NCBI GenBank assembly: GCA_964058805.1
Contig: CAXKVV010001040.1
Span: 1 to 36,690, forward strand
Direction of reading: 5' to 3'
Source: Schoenoplectus triqueter
Lineage: Eukaryota; Streptophyta; Magnoliopsida; Poales; Cyperaceae
DNA: 36,690 bases
Shown here in pieces: positions 1-11,177 of this stretch; position 1 is the stretch's first letter, and every line of letters starts with the position of its first letter. Made by a program: the position numbers and the translations under genes. The notes under the pieces are model-generated. The model had not been told where the DNA came from, made no database searches, and saw nothing but the letters and a program-made list of their open reading frames with translations.

Positions 1-223
1 TAGCGAATTGTGACAGTTTGGTACTAATTATGAAAATTTTGGTACCGAGTACAAATTGTGCAGAGAAAACAAATTATAATAGAAGGTTGGAGTATAGGGA
101 CAAATTAACTGTGCAAAATCGCAAATACTGATATTGCAAATCGCCAAAAACAATATTGCAAAATAGTGGCATTTGCAAAAATTACAAAGCACAAATAAAT
201 GACAATTGCAAATAATTGTTACA
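1..223. other. Left edge, AT-rich flank of copia A
   Basis: No gene is supported. The stretch is AT-rich with loose repeats of a GCAAAT/CGCAAA word. A similar word occurs just after the 3' LTR (about 5125-5175), consistent with copia A having landed inside one pre-existing repeat-like sequence. The open frame on the minus strand here has no recognisable domain. Confidence 0.5.
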
Positions 224-478
224 TGTTGAATAATAGATACGATGGGTTTAGAAATTAATAACTTCAAATCCATGAGGGTATTTTCGTCATAGCTTATTTT
301 TAAAAAAATAAAGAGCCCAAGTGTAAATAACTGAGCTTCAATTTATTTTTCATACATAGAAATTGTACCGTTAGGTGACCGTTGATCATTTGGCTATATA
401 AGCCAACTTTCGATATTGTAATTTCTTTTTTTTATCAATAATAAAAAGCGCTTTTACCAATATTCATCAAAATTGACA
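224..478 (+). repeat. 5' LTR of copia A
   Basis: 255 bp, beginning TGTTGAATAA and ending ATTGACA (canonical TG...CA). It is homologous along its length to 4791-5036. It holds a CTATATAAGCC TATA-like stretch near 393-403 and an AATAAAAAG polyadenylation-like stretch near 439-448. Confidence 0.9.
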
Positions 479-490
479 TGGTATCAAAGC
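479..490 (+). other. Primer-binding site of copia A
   Basis: TGGTATCAAAGC directly follows the 5' LTR. It differs by one base from the initiator-methionine tRNA complement TGGTATCAGAGC used by most plant copia elements. Confidence 0.85.
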
Positions 491-548
491 AAGCTTAATC
501 TGCCTGTATACAACAAACTTCCGCAACTCATAAATCCCAGCGCAAATC

Positions 549-1339
549 ATGACAGAAGGAAATACACAAACCCCAATCAATCCACAAAATCCAATTATCA
601 TAAAACCAAATATAGATTTTAATTCCGCACAAAGGCTAACCAATTTTCTTCTTAATGGAAGAAATTACATCCCATGGGCCAGGGCAGCAAGAACCGCACT
701 CAAAGGCAAAGGCCTTCTCGGGCACATCACTGGTAGCAAGGTGCGACCCAAAGAAGAGACCAATGAACAAGAGGAGTGGGACATGATCGACAACCAAGTA
801 GTGACCCTTATCTCAAACTCTCTTGAACCGCAATTAGCAGAAACCTTTTATTGTGAAACAACGGTTGAGTTATGGAAAGAATCAAAGGCCAATTCGGCAA
901 TAAAAAAAACCATTCTCAAATTTACCAACTCCAAAGAGAAATTGCACAAATTTCACAAGAAAATCAAGAAATTTCAGAACTCATCGGGCTCGTTAAGGCA
1001 AAGTACGAAGAACTCAAAACATATCGCCCATATACCACTAACCTGAATGTGATTTGAGAAAGAGAAGAGACAGATCAGGTTTCTACTTTCCTAGCTGCCT
1101 TGGATCCGAGCTGTGAGGCCATTAGAGCACAAATCCTCCTTTTAACTGAGAAATTAGCTTTTGATGAGGTAACATCTCGCATCCGACAAGAGGCGACTAG
1201 TCGAGTTGCGATGGCAGCGACCGACTCGAATCCCAAACCGGAAGCCCAACGCCTTCAAGACGGGCGGAGAGGAGGAAAGGGGGAGATAGCCAAGTGCTCT
1301 CACTATAAGAGGGAAGGGCACACCAGCGACAAGTGCTAG
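549..1339 (+). pseudogene. Broken copia A gag
   Basis: The ATG at 549 opens a copia gag-like reading (LLNGRNYIPWARAARTAL, then EEWDMIDNQVVTLI). The frame shifts near 870-890, where the reading continues as KRIKGQFGNKK, and stops at 1055-1057. Gag similarity resumes near 1075 and runs to a C-terminal zinc knuckle at about 1297-1336. The knuckle reads CSHYKREGHTSDKC, so the second cysteine of CX2CX4HX4C is tyrosine. A shift, stops and a damaged metal ligand make this a pseudogene. Confidence 0.85.
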
Positions 1340-1721
1340 GTACTCCATCCACACCTCAAACCAAAGAAGTTCACTGATTCGGCGAAGAAAAGAGAAGGGA
1401 GCAGAACCCTAGAGTTCAAAGATGAGAAGAGGGTGTTTGCTTCATCGAAGGAGGAAGAGATGAAGGGGTCGTATGTGAACAACAATGCACGACTGGAGAG
1501 AGTCGAAAAAATACTTGCGTCTCTTCTGGGCTAAATTTCTGGCAAACGTTTATCTAATCCTAATTTTTTTTATCTAAGCCCAATACGCACAAAAAAATGA
1601 GTATGGGTCAGAAGCTGAACAAATCAAAATGCAAGAACCTAAATTGTGTATAAAAAGTAAATGCTTAAATGTTGGTCAATCTATTAATTGTACCCCAAAA
1701 AATAGTTCAAAATGAGTTCTT

Positions 1722-4700
1722 GACTCGGGAGCTACGGAACATATGATCGGGATCAAAATTTGTTAAGAAATTTTCGAGAACTTGAAGGTGACCAATTTTT
1801 TACCGTAGCCAATAATGAAAAAGTTAAAATAAAAGGGTGGGGTATGATTAGTATTTTAAATAAAAAATTTCTTCAAGATCTATTTTATGTTGAAAATTAT
1901 TCAGTAAATTTACTCTCTATTAGTAAACTTAATAAAGAACTAAATTGTGAAATTATTTTTAAACAAGATAATGTATTTTTTCAGTATCTTATCATCAAGG
2001 AGAAGATTGGTGAAGATTTTTTTAGAAAATGGCTTATATTTTTTAGATAGCAACAAGCATATTTTGAATACAAAGCGGGATGAAAACTTAAGTAGTCTTT
2101 GGCATAGACGAGTCGGACATCCTTCCGACAAGATATTAAAATTAATGTTTGAGATGTCAAAGAATTTTTGTAACAAGTGTGAAGTATGTAAGCTAGGCAA
2201 ACAAATAAAATTACCTTTTTGTAACTCGGATTCAAAAAGTAATGAAACTTTTGAGTTAATTCATTCCGATGTATGGGGACCTGCTTCTATAGATTCATAT
2301 AATGGATATAAATATTATATTACTTTTATTGATAATTTTTCAAGAGCAACTTGGTTATATTTAATGAAAAATAAAAGTGAAGTTTTTACGCATTTCCAAC
2401 ATTTTGTGAATCTCATAGAAAACCAATACAATAAAAAAATTAAAATCCTTAGAACGGACAATGGGACCGAATACATAAATCAAAATATTGCAAAATTTAT
2501 GAATTCGAGAGGAATAATTCATCAAACATCTTGTGTTTACACACCACAACAAAATGGAGTGTCCGAAAGAAAAAATCGTCATTTATTAGAAATGACAAGA
2601 ACTCTTTTATTTTAGAATAATGTTCCAAAGATTTTTTTGGTCGGAAGCCCTACTCACCGCAACATATTAATAAATCGATTATCAAGTTCCATATTAAACT
2701 TTAAAAGTCCCTTTGAAATTATTTATAATAGAAAGTTTAATTTAAATCATTTAAGAGTATTTGGATGCGCTTATTTTGTGTACAAAAATAAAATAGACAA
2801 ATTAGATTTTGCTTCAATAAAAACTATTTTCTTAGGATACTCAACTCATAAAAAATGATATAAATGTTATGACCCTAAGATCAAGAAACTACATATTTCA
2901 AGAAATATAGTATTTTTTTAGGATGATACTTATTATAAAATAAATAAAGAAAAGGATAATAATTATAATCACTTAGATGAATTTTTATTACCTTTTGTTA
3001 CTAACCAAGAGAGACAAGTAGTTGTTGTAGAAAATAATGCTTTTGCAGGACAACTCCGAAGAAAATGAAGAAGAAATGCCACAAGGCGAAGCCGAAAGTG
3101 AAAGGATAGAGGAATCACAAGAAGAAGTGACATTAAGGAGGTCAAGCCGTCAACCTCAACCCTCAACAAGACTAAGGGATTATGTCACATATTCGGTAAA
3201 CTATGCAATACAAGACTATATTTCATATAACAATATTTCAAATGAACACTACGTTTTTCTAATCGCATTGTCAAAAATTGAAGAACCTACCAATTATGAA
3301 GTCGCTAAAAATGACCCAAAATGGTGCAAAGCCATGGAAGAAGAGCTTTATGCCTTAGAAAAAAAATCAAACATGGGATCTTTGTACCTTATCAAATGAT
3401 AAAAAACCGGTTGGATGTAAATAGGTATACAAAATTAAATATAATAGTGATGATACAATAGAGATATATAAGGCTAGATTAGTGACCAAAGCGTATACCC
3501 AAACTCAATGCATAGATTATTATGAAACTTTTGCACCGGTGGTAAAAATAAATACAGTAAGAATTTTTTCAATTGTCGTAAATAAAAATTGGAATCTTCA
3601 TCAAATGGACGTAAAAAATACCTTTCTTCAAGGAACCCTTGAGGAAGAAGTGTACATGACTCTTCCGTTGGGTCACAAAAAGGAACGAAATTCTAATTTT
3701 GTTTGTAGATTAAAAAAAAACTATTTATGGCCTTAGACAATCTTCAAGATTATGGTACGACAAACTCTCTCATTTTTTACTTTTCTATGGTTTTAAAATT
3801 AGTGGTGCCGATTCATCACTATTTGTTAAACATAGTTGATATCATCATAACCGGGGATAACCAATTTGAAATTGATTGTATAAAAGAAAACTTCAAACAA
3901 AAATTTAAAATCAAGGATTTAGGAAGATTAAAATATTTTCTTGTGATAGAAATAGCTCATTCTTCGAAAGGGTTATTCATATCTCAACGAAAATATACCC
4001 TTGAACTACTTAAAAGAAACGGGTAAATTAGAAAGTAAGCCGGCCATAACACCAATAGATACGAATATAAAACTAAATAGTGAGGATGGAGAACCTTTGG
4101 AGGATGTTAACCAATTTCAAAGATTTGTAGGTAAATTAATTTATTTGACCGTTACTCGATCGAATTTATCCTATGTCGTAAGCCAAATTAGTCAATTCAT
4201 GCATGCACCAAGAACACCACACTTAGATGCTATAAATAAATTTTTAAAATATTTGAAGGGATCCCCCAGTAAAGGTATTTGGTTAAAAAATGGTACTAAT
4301 GACGTGTGTGGCTATTCCGATGCAGATTGGGCAGAAAGTTTTGATAGAAAATCTACCATTGATTTTTATATATTTGTAGGCGGAAATTTAGTCACATTAA
4401 AGAGTAAAAAAATAAAGTGTCGTGACACGATCAAGTGCGGAAGCTGAATATCGAGCCATAGCATCTACCGCAAGTGAGTTGACATGGATCAAGCAAGTCC
4501 TAACTGATTTAAATGTAAAGATTGAAGGATCCATGAAAATATTTTGCGACAATCAAGCGGCTAGGCATATTGCGGCCAATCCCGTATTCCATGAACGAAT
4601 CAAGGATATCGAAGTGGATTGTCACTTCATTCGAGAAAAAATTCAAACCAAAGAGATTGAAAACACCCTTTGTTAAAAGCGAGGATCAATTGGCGGATGT

Positions 4701-4776
4701 ATTCACCAAATGACTAAGTCATAAGACATTCGAAAATATCATATGCAAGCTCGAGTTATATGACATATATACGCCG
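1722..4776 (+). pseudogene. Broken copia A pol (PR-IN-RT-RH)
   Basis: Pieces occur in the Ty1/copia order. The protease motif DSGATEHM is at 1722. The integrase has its HHCC finger (HRRVGHPS...CNKCEVC) and a core with all three acidic positions visible (HSDVWGP, RTDNGTEY, GVSERKN), ending in a stop at about 2614 with homology continuing. RT follows (ARLVTKAYTQ, MDVKNTFLQG), then RNase H ([19 protein letters not shown]). The catalytic YVDD box near 3831-3845 reads IVD followed by III, so one aspartate is gone by an in-frame loss. At least six frame breaks or stops separate the pieces. Confidence 0.9.
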
Positions 4777-4790
4777 AGCTTGAGGGGGAG
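4777..4790 (+). other. Polypurine tract of copia A
   Basis: GAGCTTGAGGGGGAG lies directly before the 3' LTR, as expected for the plus-strand primer of reverse transcription. Confidence 0.8.
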
Positions 4791-5036
4791 TATTGAAAAA
4801 TAGATATGATGGGTTTAGAAATTAATAACCTCAGACCCGTGAATGTATTTTTGTCATAGGTTATTTTTAGAAAAATAAAGAGCCCAAGTATAAATAACCG
4901 AGTTTCAATTTATTTTCCGTACATAGTTAGGTGACCGTTGGTCATTTAGCTGTATAAGCCAACTTCAGATATTGTAAATTTCTTCTTTTTTTTTATTAAT
5001 AAAAAGCGCTTTTACCAGTATTCATCAAAATTGACA
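4791..5036 (+). repeat. 3' LTR of copia A
   Basis: 246 bp, aligned to 224-478. The first dinucleotide is TA rather than TG, and about 11 bp present in the 5' copy (around 363-374) are missing. It ends ATTGACA like the 5' copy. Confidence 0.9.
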
Positions 5037-5041
5037 TTACC

Positions 5042-6690
5042 AGAGGGAAATCACACAAAGACCATCTCCTTTAACCTATTACTTAGTTCTCCCCAAACCT
5101 GAATGCATTCTCTTCTCATTGAAAATCGCTAAGCACAAATCAAAATCGCAAACCACATAATATTGCCCAATCGCAAACTTCACTTACAGTTTTATTATTA
5201 CGGCATTTTAAGAATTCTTCCTGGGTTTGCATTTGATTGGCTCTCAAGCCTCAGCGACTGAACCCCGCAATGTGGGCAACCCACGACCGGCAAGTTACTA
5301 TCAACTGCCTATACTCTTAACACTCTCTGATACCTCTTTGTTCTCGCTTCTCTTCGATCTGGAAGACATCGATCTGGAGTCGCTTGCTTTGGTTGGAGTC
5401 TTTTTGGCTTCGGCTTGGTTAGCAATGGAGGAAAACGAGTGTGCCTTCGGCTTGGTCAGAGAAGATGGAGAGAAATGAGAGTGTGGAGGAATTAATAAAT
5501 GGAAGAAATTGATCTGTACATGAAGGGTAAAATAGAAAATATGAAATAATGTATACAAATACAACATCTTTTTTTAATGAATTAATAGCTTTATACAGAG
5601 ATTAGGGCATTTATCTTAATTAAATGGATTTAAAGTGGCATTTATCTAAGAATATATTTTGCAGTGGCATTTTTCTCATTTAAAAGTTTTGCAATGGCAA
5701 GAATCTAAATCACCCTTTATATATTGAAATTTGATGAAATATTAAAATTTTCTTATTTTTAGAGTCTCCTCACTATTCTTCACATTTTTTGAAAACCCAC
5801 CAGAAATAATTATTCAAAAAATTAATTTATCAAAACAAGTAAACTACTGGGGCTCCATTTGGGCCCCTTTAAAAATGATAACTTTATTCTTTAGTTATTT
5901 TGTCCTCCCGTCAAACAAGGCCCACAAATGTCCATTGTATCTCAATATAATATATATTTTTTAAATTCCGTGTTTTGTGTTGTTGGAAGGCCTGGTTTTA
6001 CTACATTTTTGTATGCTTTTATTAACAATCTGAGATATCGCGAGGCTTTCGACCAAAGTAGCCACTATATTTGTGAATGTATTATTTATTACCATTTATA
6101 TTGCTCAATGCAATATTATATATTCCTATGTTTTTCAATTCACTATTAAAATCAATTTGTGCTACTGGTATATAAAAAAGTAAAATATAAGTTAGGAACT
6201 AATGTATAAACAATAATAAATATGTTTGTTTTAGGAAGTAACTAAAATAATTTGTGAAGCTATGTAAGTTTGGTTGCATTAATTATTTCTGGGTTGTTTT
6301 GTCATTTTTCATTAATAATTCTTGTAGTTTTGTGATAGTAATAGGCAAAATGGTAGTAATTGTTTGGTTTTAAAGAACTGTGGTACATCTTCGAAACACC
6401 ATTTCTTTTGTGTTAAGTTTTTTTGTTTTACTAAAACAAGTAATATCTACTATTTGAAAGGAAAAAAAAATGGAAGAAAACTCAAGCGTAATACAAGTAT
6501 ACAACTATTACTACACAAAAATGCTAGTGTTATAGAAGGAAAAGAAAAAAAAACAATAAAACCTCTAATCTCAAATAAAATGGGGTTGACTAAAAATAAA
6601 TTCTAATTCAAAATTATCGAGATCACATATCTTAAATATCAGAAATCTTTGATAGTAATAATAACAATGATACTGATAGTAATTGTGATG
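5042..6690. other. Intergenic stretch between copia A and the microsatellites
   Basis: No gene can be supported. 5301-5567 contains an 88-codon minus-strand open frame with a serine/lysine-rich tail, preceded on its own strand by a pyrimidine-rich stretch. It could be a relic first exon, but it matches no family I recognise and lacks a following exon. At 5600-5710 a TGGCATTTATCT-like word recurs, suggesting an old repeat. The rest, 5720-6690, is AT-rich without visible structure. Confidence 0.45.
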
Positions 6691-6702
6691 AGAATAATTA
6701 GA

Positions 6703-6749
<47 letters not shown>

Positions 6750-6750
6750 A
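6703..6750. repeat. (ATG)n microsatellite
   Basis: About 15 uninterrupted ATG/GAT units. Read on the minus strand this makes a polyhistidine open frame, which is an artefact of the repeat. Confidence 0.97.
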
Positions 6751-6788
6751 AAATAATAACAATAGTACTAACAATAATAAGAATATAC

Positions 6789-6789
<1 letters not shown>

Positions 6790-6832
<43 letters not shown>
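6790..6832. repeat. (TAA)n microsatellite
   Basis: About 14 uninterrupted TAA/AAT units, 40 bp from the ATG repeat. The sequence between them (6751-6789) is itself rich in AAT-like words. Confidence 0.97.
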
Positions 6833-6834
<2 letters not shown>

Positions 6835-6850
6835 CAATGGGTACAATAAA

Positions 6851-7513
6851 TTTATACTATAAAATATATTTTTAAATTTTAAATTTTAAATTCTAAATTC
6901 TAAATTTTGAAATATAAAAACTAAAGTCTGTAACTCTGTTGTTAGACTTTAACTCGTAGATCATAATTTTAATATATGAATCATCATCTTTCAATCACTC
7001 GTATTCACTACAAACTATTTAGATATACTTCATTTCTTTAAAATGTCTTTTTATCGCTTCATTCTATATCAGTCTCAGTCGACTTGTACAATAAACAATC
7101 AATCTTTATAGCCTGGTTAGACACCGTTAGACTAGTTTCTATATAGTCTATTCCAAATTAGGAAAGGAGGAGGTTACGATGGATGTGATGAGCTCTGTGA
7201 TAAAACAACTAATTTTTATGGAAAGAAAAATCAGGAAAGAAAAGAAAACATAAAAAAATAGTTTTGCAAACGGAATATCACTCTTTTCAATTTTCTTCAA
7301 TCCAGAGAATATATGGTAATATAAGAGACATACATTACACTATTGCATACACAGGATTTTAAGACACGATCAGAAAATTAAATAAAAAAACTTTCCATAA
7401 AGAAAAAAGAAAAGGAAAAGGAAACAAAAAGATATACATGAGGAATGTCCAAATGTTCCAAGCCAATTAATTTACTGAGAACAACTGCTCGATTGTCAAC
7501 AAACAGCGGCAAA
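6851..7513. other. AT-rich sequence 3' of the receptor kinase
   Basis: No coding signal is visible. Near 6866-6906 there are short TAAATTTTAAATTC-type direct repeats. The part nearest the gene (roughly 7250-7513) may hold downstream 3' UTR sequence. Confidence 0.4.
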
Positions 7514-7519
7514 TTTATT
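7514..7519 (-). terminator. Candidate polyadenylation signal of the receptor kinase
   Basis: The minus strand reads AATAAA about 60 bases after the TAA stop (7578-7580). Position and motif fit a near-upstream element, but plant poly(A) signals are loose, so this is a candidate only. Confidence 0.35.
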
Positions 7520-7577
7520 TCCATAAGCCACTACTGGAAAATGGAAGGATGAAATTAACGAAAGCACGATGGGAAGA

Positions 7578-9670
7578 TTATCTTGCATTAGGACCTGGTG
7601 CAGACATGCCACCAATGTAACCCATCTCGAACTCACTGTTCAGACTAACATCGCTTACAAAATTTTCATTCCTTGAATAATTATGTGGCCTGTTATACGT
7701 TGTGCTCCTGCCACGGGTACCCTCGGTTGAGATCTCCAGATCCAGGCTTTCCTTCAGTTCTGTAACAACTATATCCATGGTTGGCCGATGAGCAGAGCAG
7801 TTCTCGGTGCATCTGCGTGCCAGTTCAGTAGCCTTCCAAACAGAGTTTAAGTCATACTGCCCCTTCATTCTTGGATCGACAATGCTTTCAATATCTCCTC
7901 TGGATAACTTTTGATTTACCCATTGCTTCAGGTGACCCCCCTCTGGACCCGCAATGATAGGAGACTGCCCTGTTATGACCTCTAGAAGAACAACTCCAAA
8001 ACTGAACACATCACTCTTTTCACTTAGCTGGTATGAGGAATAGTACCTGAAGGTGCATTAATTTATTTAGTTTAAATGCTTAATCTTCTATGACCTTTAT
8101 TTTGAAGCAGCCAAATGAAAGCTCTTAATTCGACTAGTAAACGAAAACTAAAAATCCATTATGGTTAAAAATCACTTGATCATATCACTTATCATTACCA
8201 TTGATAACTGATTGGCATGGTTAATTTATGGATAAATTATAAGTCTTATGTCACCCAAGGAGAAGAAACTCTGGCAGAAAAGTTAAATTATGAAATGAGA
8301 AGCAAAAAGAAAAGCAGTCATACTCAGGGTCCAGATAACCAGGAGTGCCCACAACTACAGTTGAAACATGAGTGCTTGCAGCATTGTTAAAAGCCCTTGA
8401 GAGCCCAAAATCAGAAATTCTTGCCTCCAAATTTTTATTTAAAAGAATGTTGCTAGTCTTCACATCTCTATGTATTAGTGGTGGGTTACATGCCTTGTGC
8501 AAATACTCCAAACCTTCATTGTGTTGCATTAATAAATACAAGGATGATGATATTCAATTGAGTCGTGTTGTCAATATTTTCTGATATGATATATGGTTGG
8601 AGGGAGTCCTGGTGTAAGTGGTGTCCCACAAAATTTCAGTCTGATTTACTAAATGCACAGGTGGGTAAAATATAATAACTTGATTAATCATCAACATAAT
8701 TTATAACATTGCAACATTTGCGAAGTCTTGTACGTTCACTTCAGTAATGTTCATGATATCATGTATTTCATGTTAATCATGGAAATGAGGAATAATTGCT
8801 TAATAATTGTAGATATTAAAGAGATTTTGTACCAAGTGCAGATTCATATGCAATTCGAACCCGTTGTTTCCAACTCAGAGGACTTGCATTATCTGAAATT
8901 GATAGATTTGAGGCTTCAAAACTAAATCCTTGACTAAAAACTAGTTGCAGTAAACCTGCTCTTGAGAAAATATTTTAATGAAAAGTACTAATCACCCATG
9001 AGCTTATTTTGCAGAGTTCCCTCCGGCATGTACTCATATACAAGTGCCATGCGATCTCTATCCATGCAATAGCCAAGTAGGGAGACCAAGTTCCTGTGGT
9101 GAACTCTTGCCAAATTTTGAGCCTGGAAACAGAAATTTTTTTTGTATCTCTATTAAATTCACCTTCACAAGATGGTTTTGTTAGCATCATTACTATTCTT
9201 TCAAAAGCTAAACTTTACCAGTGTGTCTAATCAATGTTTACCAATTTTTGGTTAAGAGATGAGATAAGAATGTGTAGGATAACAGTTTACCTCAGCAAGG
9301 AACTCTTTGACTCCTTGTGAAGATGAGTCAGAGCGCAGTTTTACTGCAACCTGAGTTCTATCGTCCAGGGCACCTACATATACACTCCCAAAACCTCCAG
9401 TGCCAATATTGTTCTGAAACTTGTTAGTAATCCTTACCAGATCATTGTAACTGAATCGACGGTTCTCAAAATCCAATATTCCTTCTCCTGGATCATTCTT
9501 ATTAGATACAATTGGATAATTTTGCTCAGCATTATTCCCTTGAAAATTTTGCTCAGCATTATTCCCTTGAAAACGGTTTTCTTCTGGAGTGTTTGCATAG
9601 TCCCGGACTTGATTATATCCCGGACCAGAGTTTATATCTTGCCTTTTGATTGGTGAAATAATAGGCATTG
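7578..9670 (-). CDS. Receptor kinase exons 9-13: juxtamembrane region and kinase
   Basis: Exon 9 encodes an Asn/Gln-rich juxtamembrane segment with a 9-residue tandem duplication, then [13 protein letters not shown] and the glycine loop GTGGFGSVY. The ATP-binding lysine is in VAVK (K645). Exon 10 carries the family motif [12 protein letters not shown]. Exon 11 is only 60 nt ([20 protein letters not shown]); without it the frame breaks. Exon 12 has HRDVK (catalytic D740, an RD kinase) and SDFG (D758). Exon 13 has [11 protein letters not shown] and HRPTM and ends SAPGPNAR, a tail typical of the subfamily. All core catalytic residues are present, so the kinase is probably active. Confidence 0.9.
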
Positions 9671-11143
9671 CTGTTAAAAAATTAATTAGATGTTTTAGAT
9701 GATAGAGAAACGAGCTTCCTTCTCTTACTGAAGATCTACAACAGAAGTTGCCTTAAGAAATAAGAAAGACAGTAGGCCATTTATCCTAACACGACAAGCT
9801 TGAAACAGAGCCTAATTAACTTGTACAGGTCTGCACGACCTGTAATTTTCATATTGGGATCCAAAACCTGAGCCTTTATTTTTTCTTTAAATTTCATTCT
9901 TTGAGGAAATAAGAGGCCTTAACAGTACACAATTAATTCCTTCATCTAATATTACAACTCAAGGAGAACTGTGATTTTATTTATCTGCTGTGGGAAAAAA
10001 TAGGGAAAAGGCAGACTTACTTCTACGCCTTCTCAAACACACAACTATTACAATGGCAGCTGCAATGAGAAGCAGCGCAACCACACCAGCTACTGCAGCT
10101 ATAATAATTACAGGACTCTTCTTTTTCTGACTGCTCCCCGTCCCCGTCCTAAGTAGAAAAAAAAATTGAGAATTGAACAGATATGGAGTAAGTACAGAGG
10201 TAGAGAGTTCAATCCCAGCTCAATTATTTAATAAAAAGAAGGCATCAAGGAATTCAATCCATTATGCAAGTATTGTTACTGCTAATTGATTAACATTTCA
10301 TCTGATATCATTTTTTGTTACATGAGTAATTTGTTTCTAGATTTTTCCTAGATTCATCGGTTAAAAAAGACCCGACCAAGTCGATTTTCTTTTTGGTGAA
10401 AAGGGGACAGATATATATGCCTGTAGATGTTCGCTGCAGTTTGGTTTTAAGAGATGTTCAGGTGGTTGTGTTTATGGGTTCTTTTGCGAGTTGTTATTTT
10501 AGCGATTCTTTCCTCTTTTTTTCACTCAAAACCCCTTCGACAAAATCTTCAATGATAAACTCATTGTAGCATTGATGTGCAATTATCTAATGATGTGTAA
10601 TTATCTAACTGTTCTATTTGTGCAATTGTAAAGCCCTGCAAGGTTATTAAACTTCAGATTATCTTTGGCTCATTTTTGTAATGAGCCGTTATGATAATAT
10701 GAAGTCAAAGGACGCATGACACGGATTCTCCAGTTAATTTAGAGTATGCAGAACAAAAAATATATATCAAACAAAAATGCCACTCAAGGACATTAAAAGA
10801 ATACTTGAAGATTAGATTTCCATCTTGCTTTTTACTCTGAAGACCAGGTGGGAGGGTGGTCGAAATCTCATTGTTTCCAGTTATGTCCCTGAAAAATTCA
10901 TACAATTATTACTTACTCTGTCATATCATTTTTTTCACAATAGTAAAGGAAAATTTGAAAACCTACAGGTACGTAAGAGCAGTTAATTTATCTAGAAAAG
11001 TAGGAAGATCTCCTGACAGGTCATTATAAGACAAGTCTCTGAAAAAAAAAAGAGCAGTTAATTAGCATGACAAAACACTAAATTGTACCATTGCTTGAAA
11101 GAAATAGAAATAATAGACGGTCAATCTTCATAACACAAAATGA

Positions 11144-11177
<34 letters not shown>

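Larger units (their letters stand above)
224..5036 (+). mobile_element. Degenerate full-length Ty1/copia retrotransposon (copia A)
   Basis: A complete but dead LTR retrotransposon. It shows 5' LTR 224-478, PBS at 479, gag from 549, pol in the copia order (protease, integrase, RT, RNase H), a PPT at 4777-4790 and 3' LTR 4791-5036. The flanking 5-mers ttaca (219-223) and ttacc (5037-5041) match at 4 of 5 bases and are the likely TSD. The LTRs differ by many substitutions and by an 11-12 bp deletion in the 3' copy. The coding region carries several stops and frameshifts, so the insertion is old and cannot move itself. Confidence 0.93.

Noticed and set aside
5227..5478. Plus-strand 83-codon frame
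   Set aside because: No domain, and it overlaps a slightly better minus-strand candidate; neither is convincing.
6571..6846. Minus-strand frame with poly-His and poly-Leu
   Set aside because: It is just the translated microsatellites.
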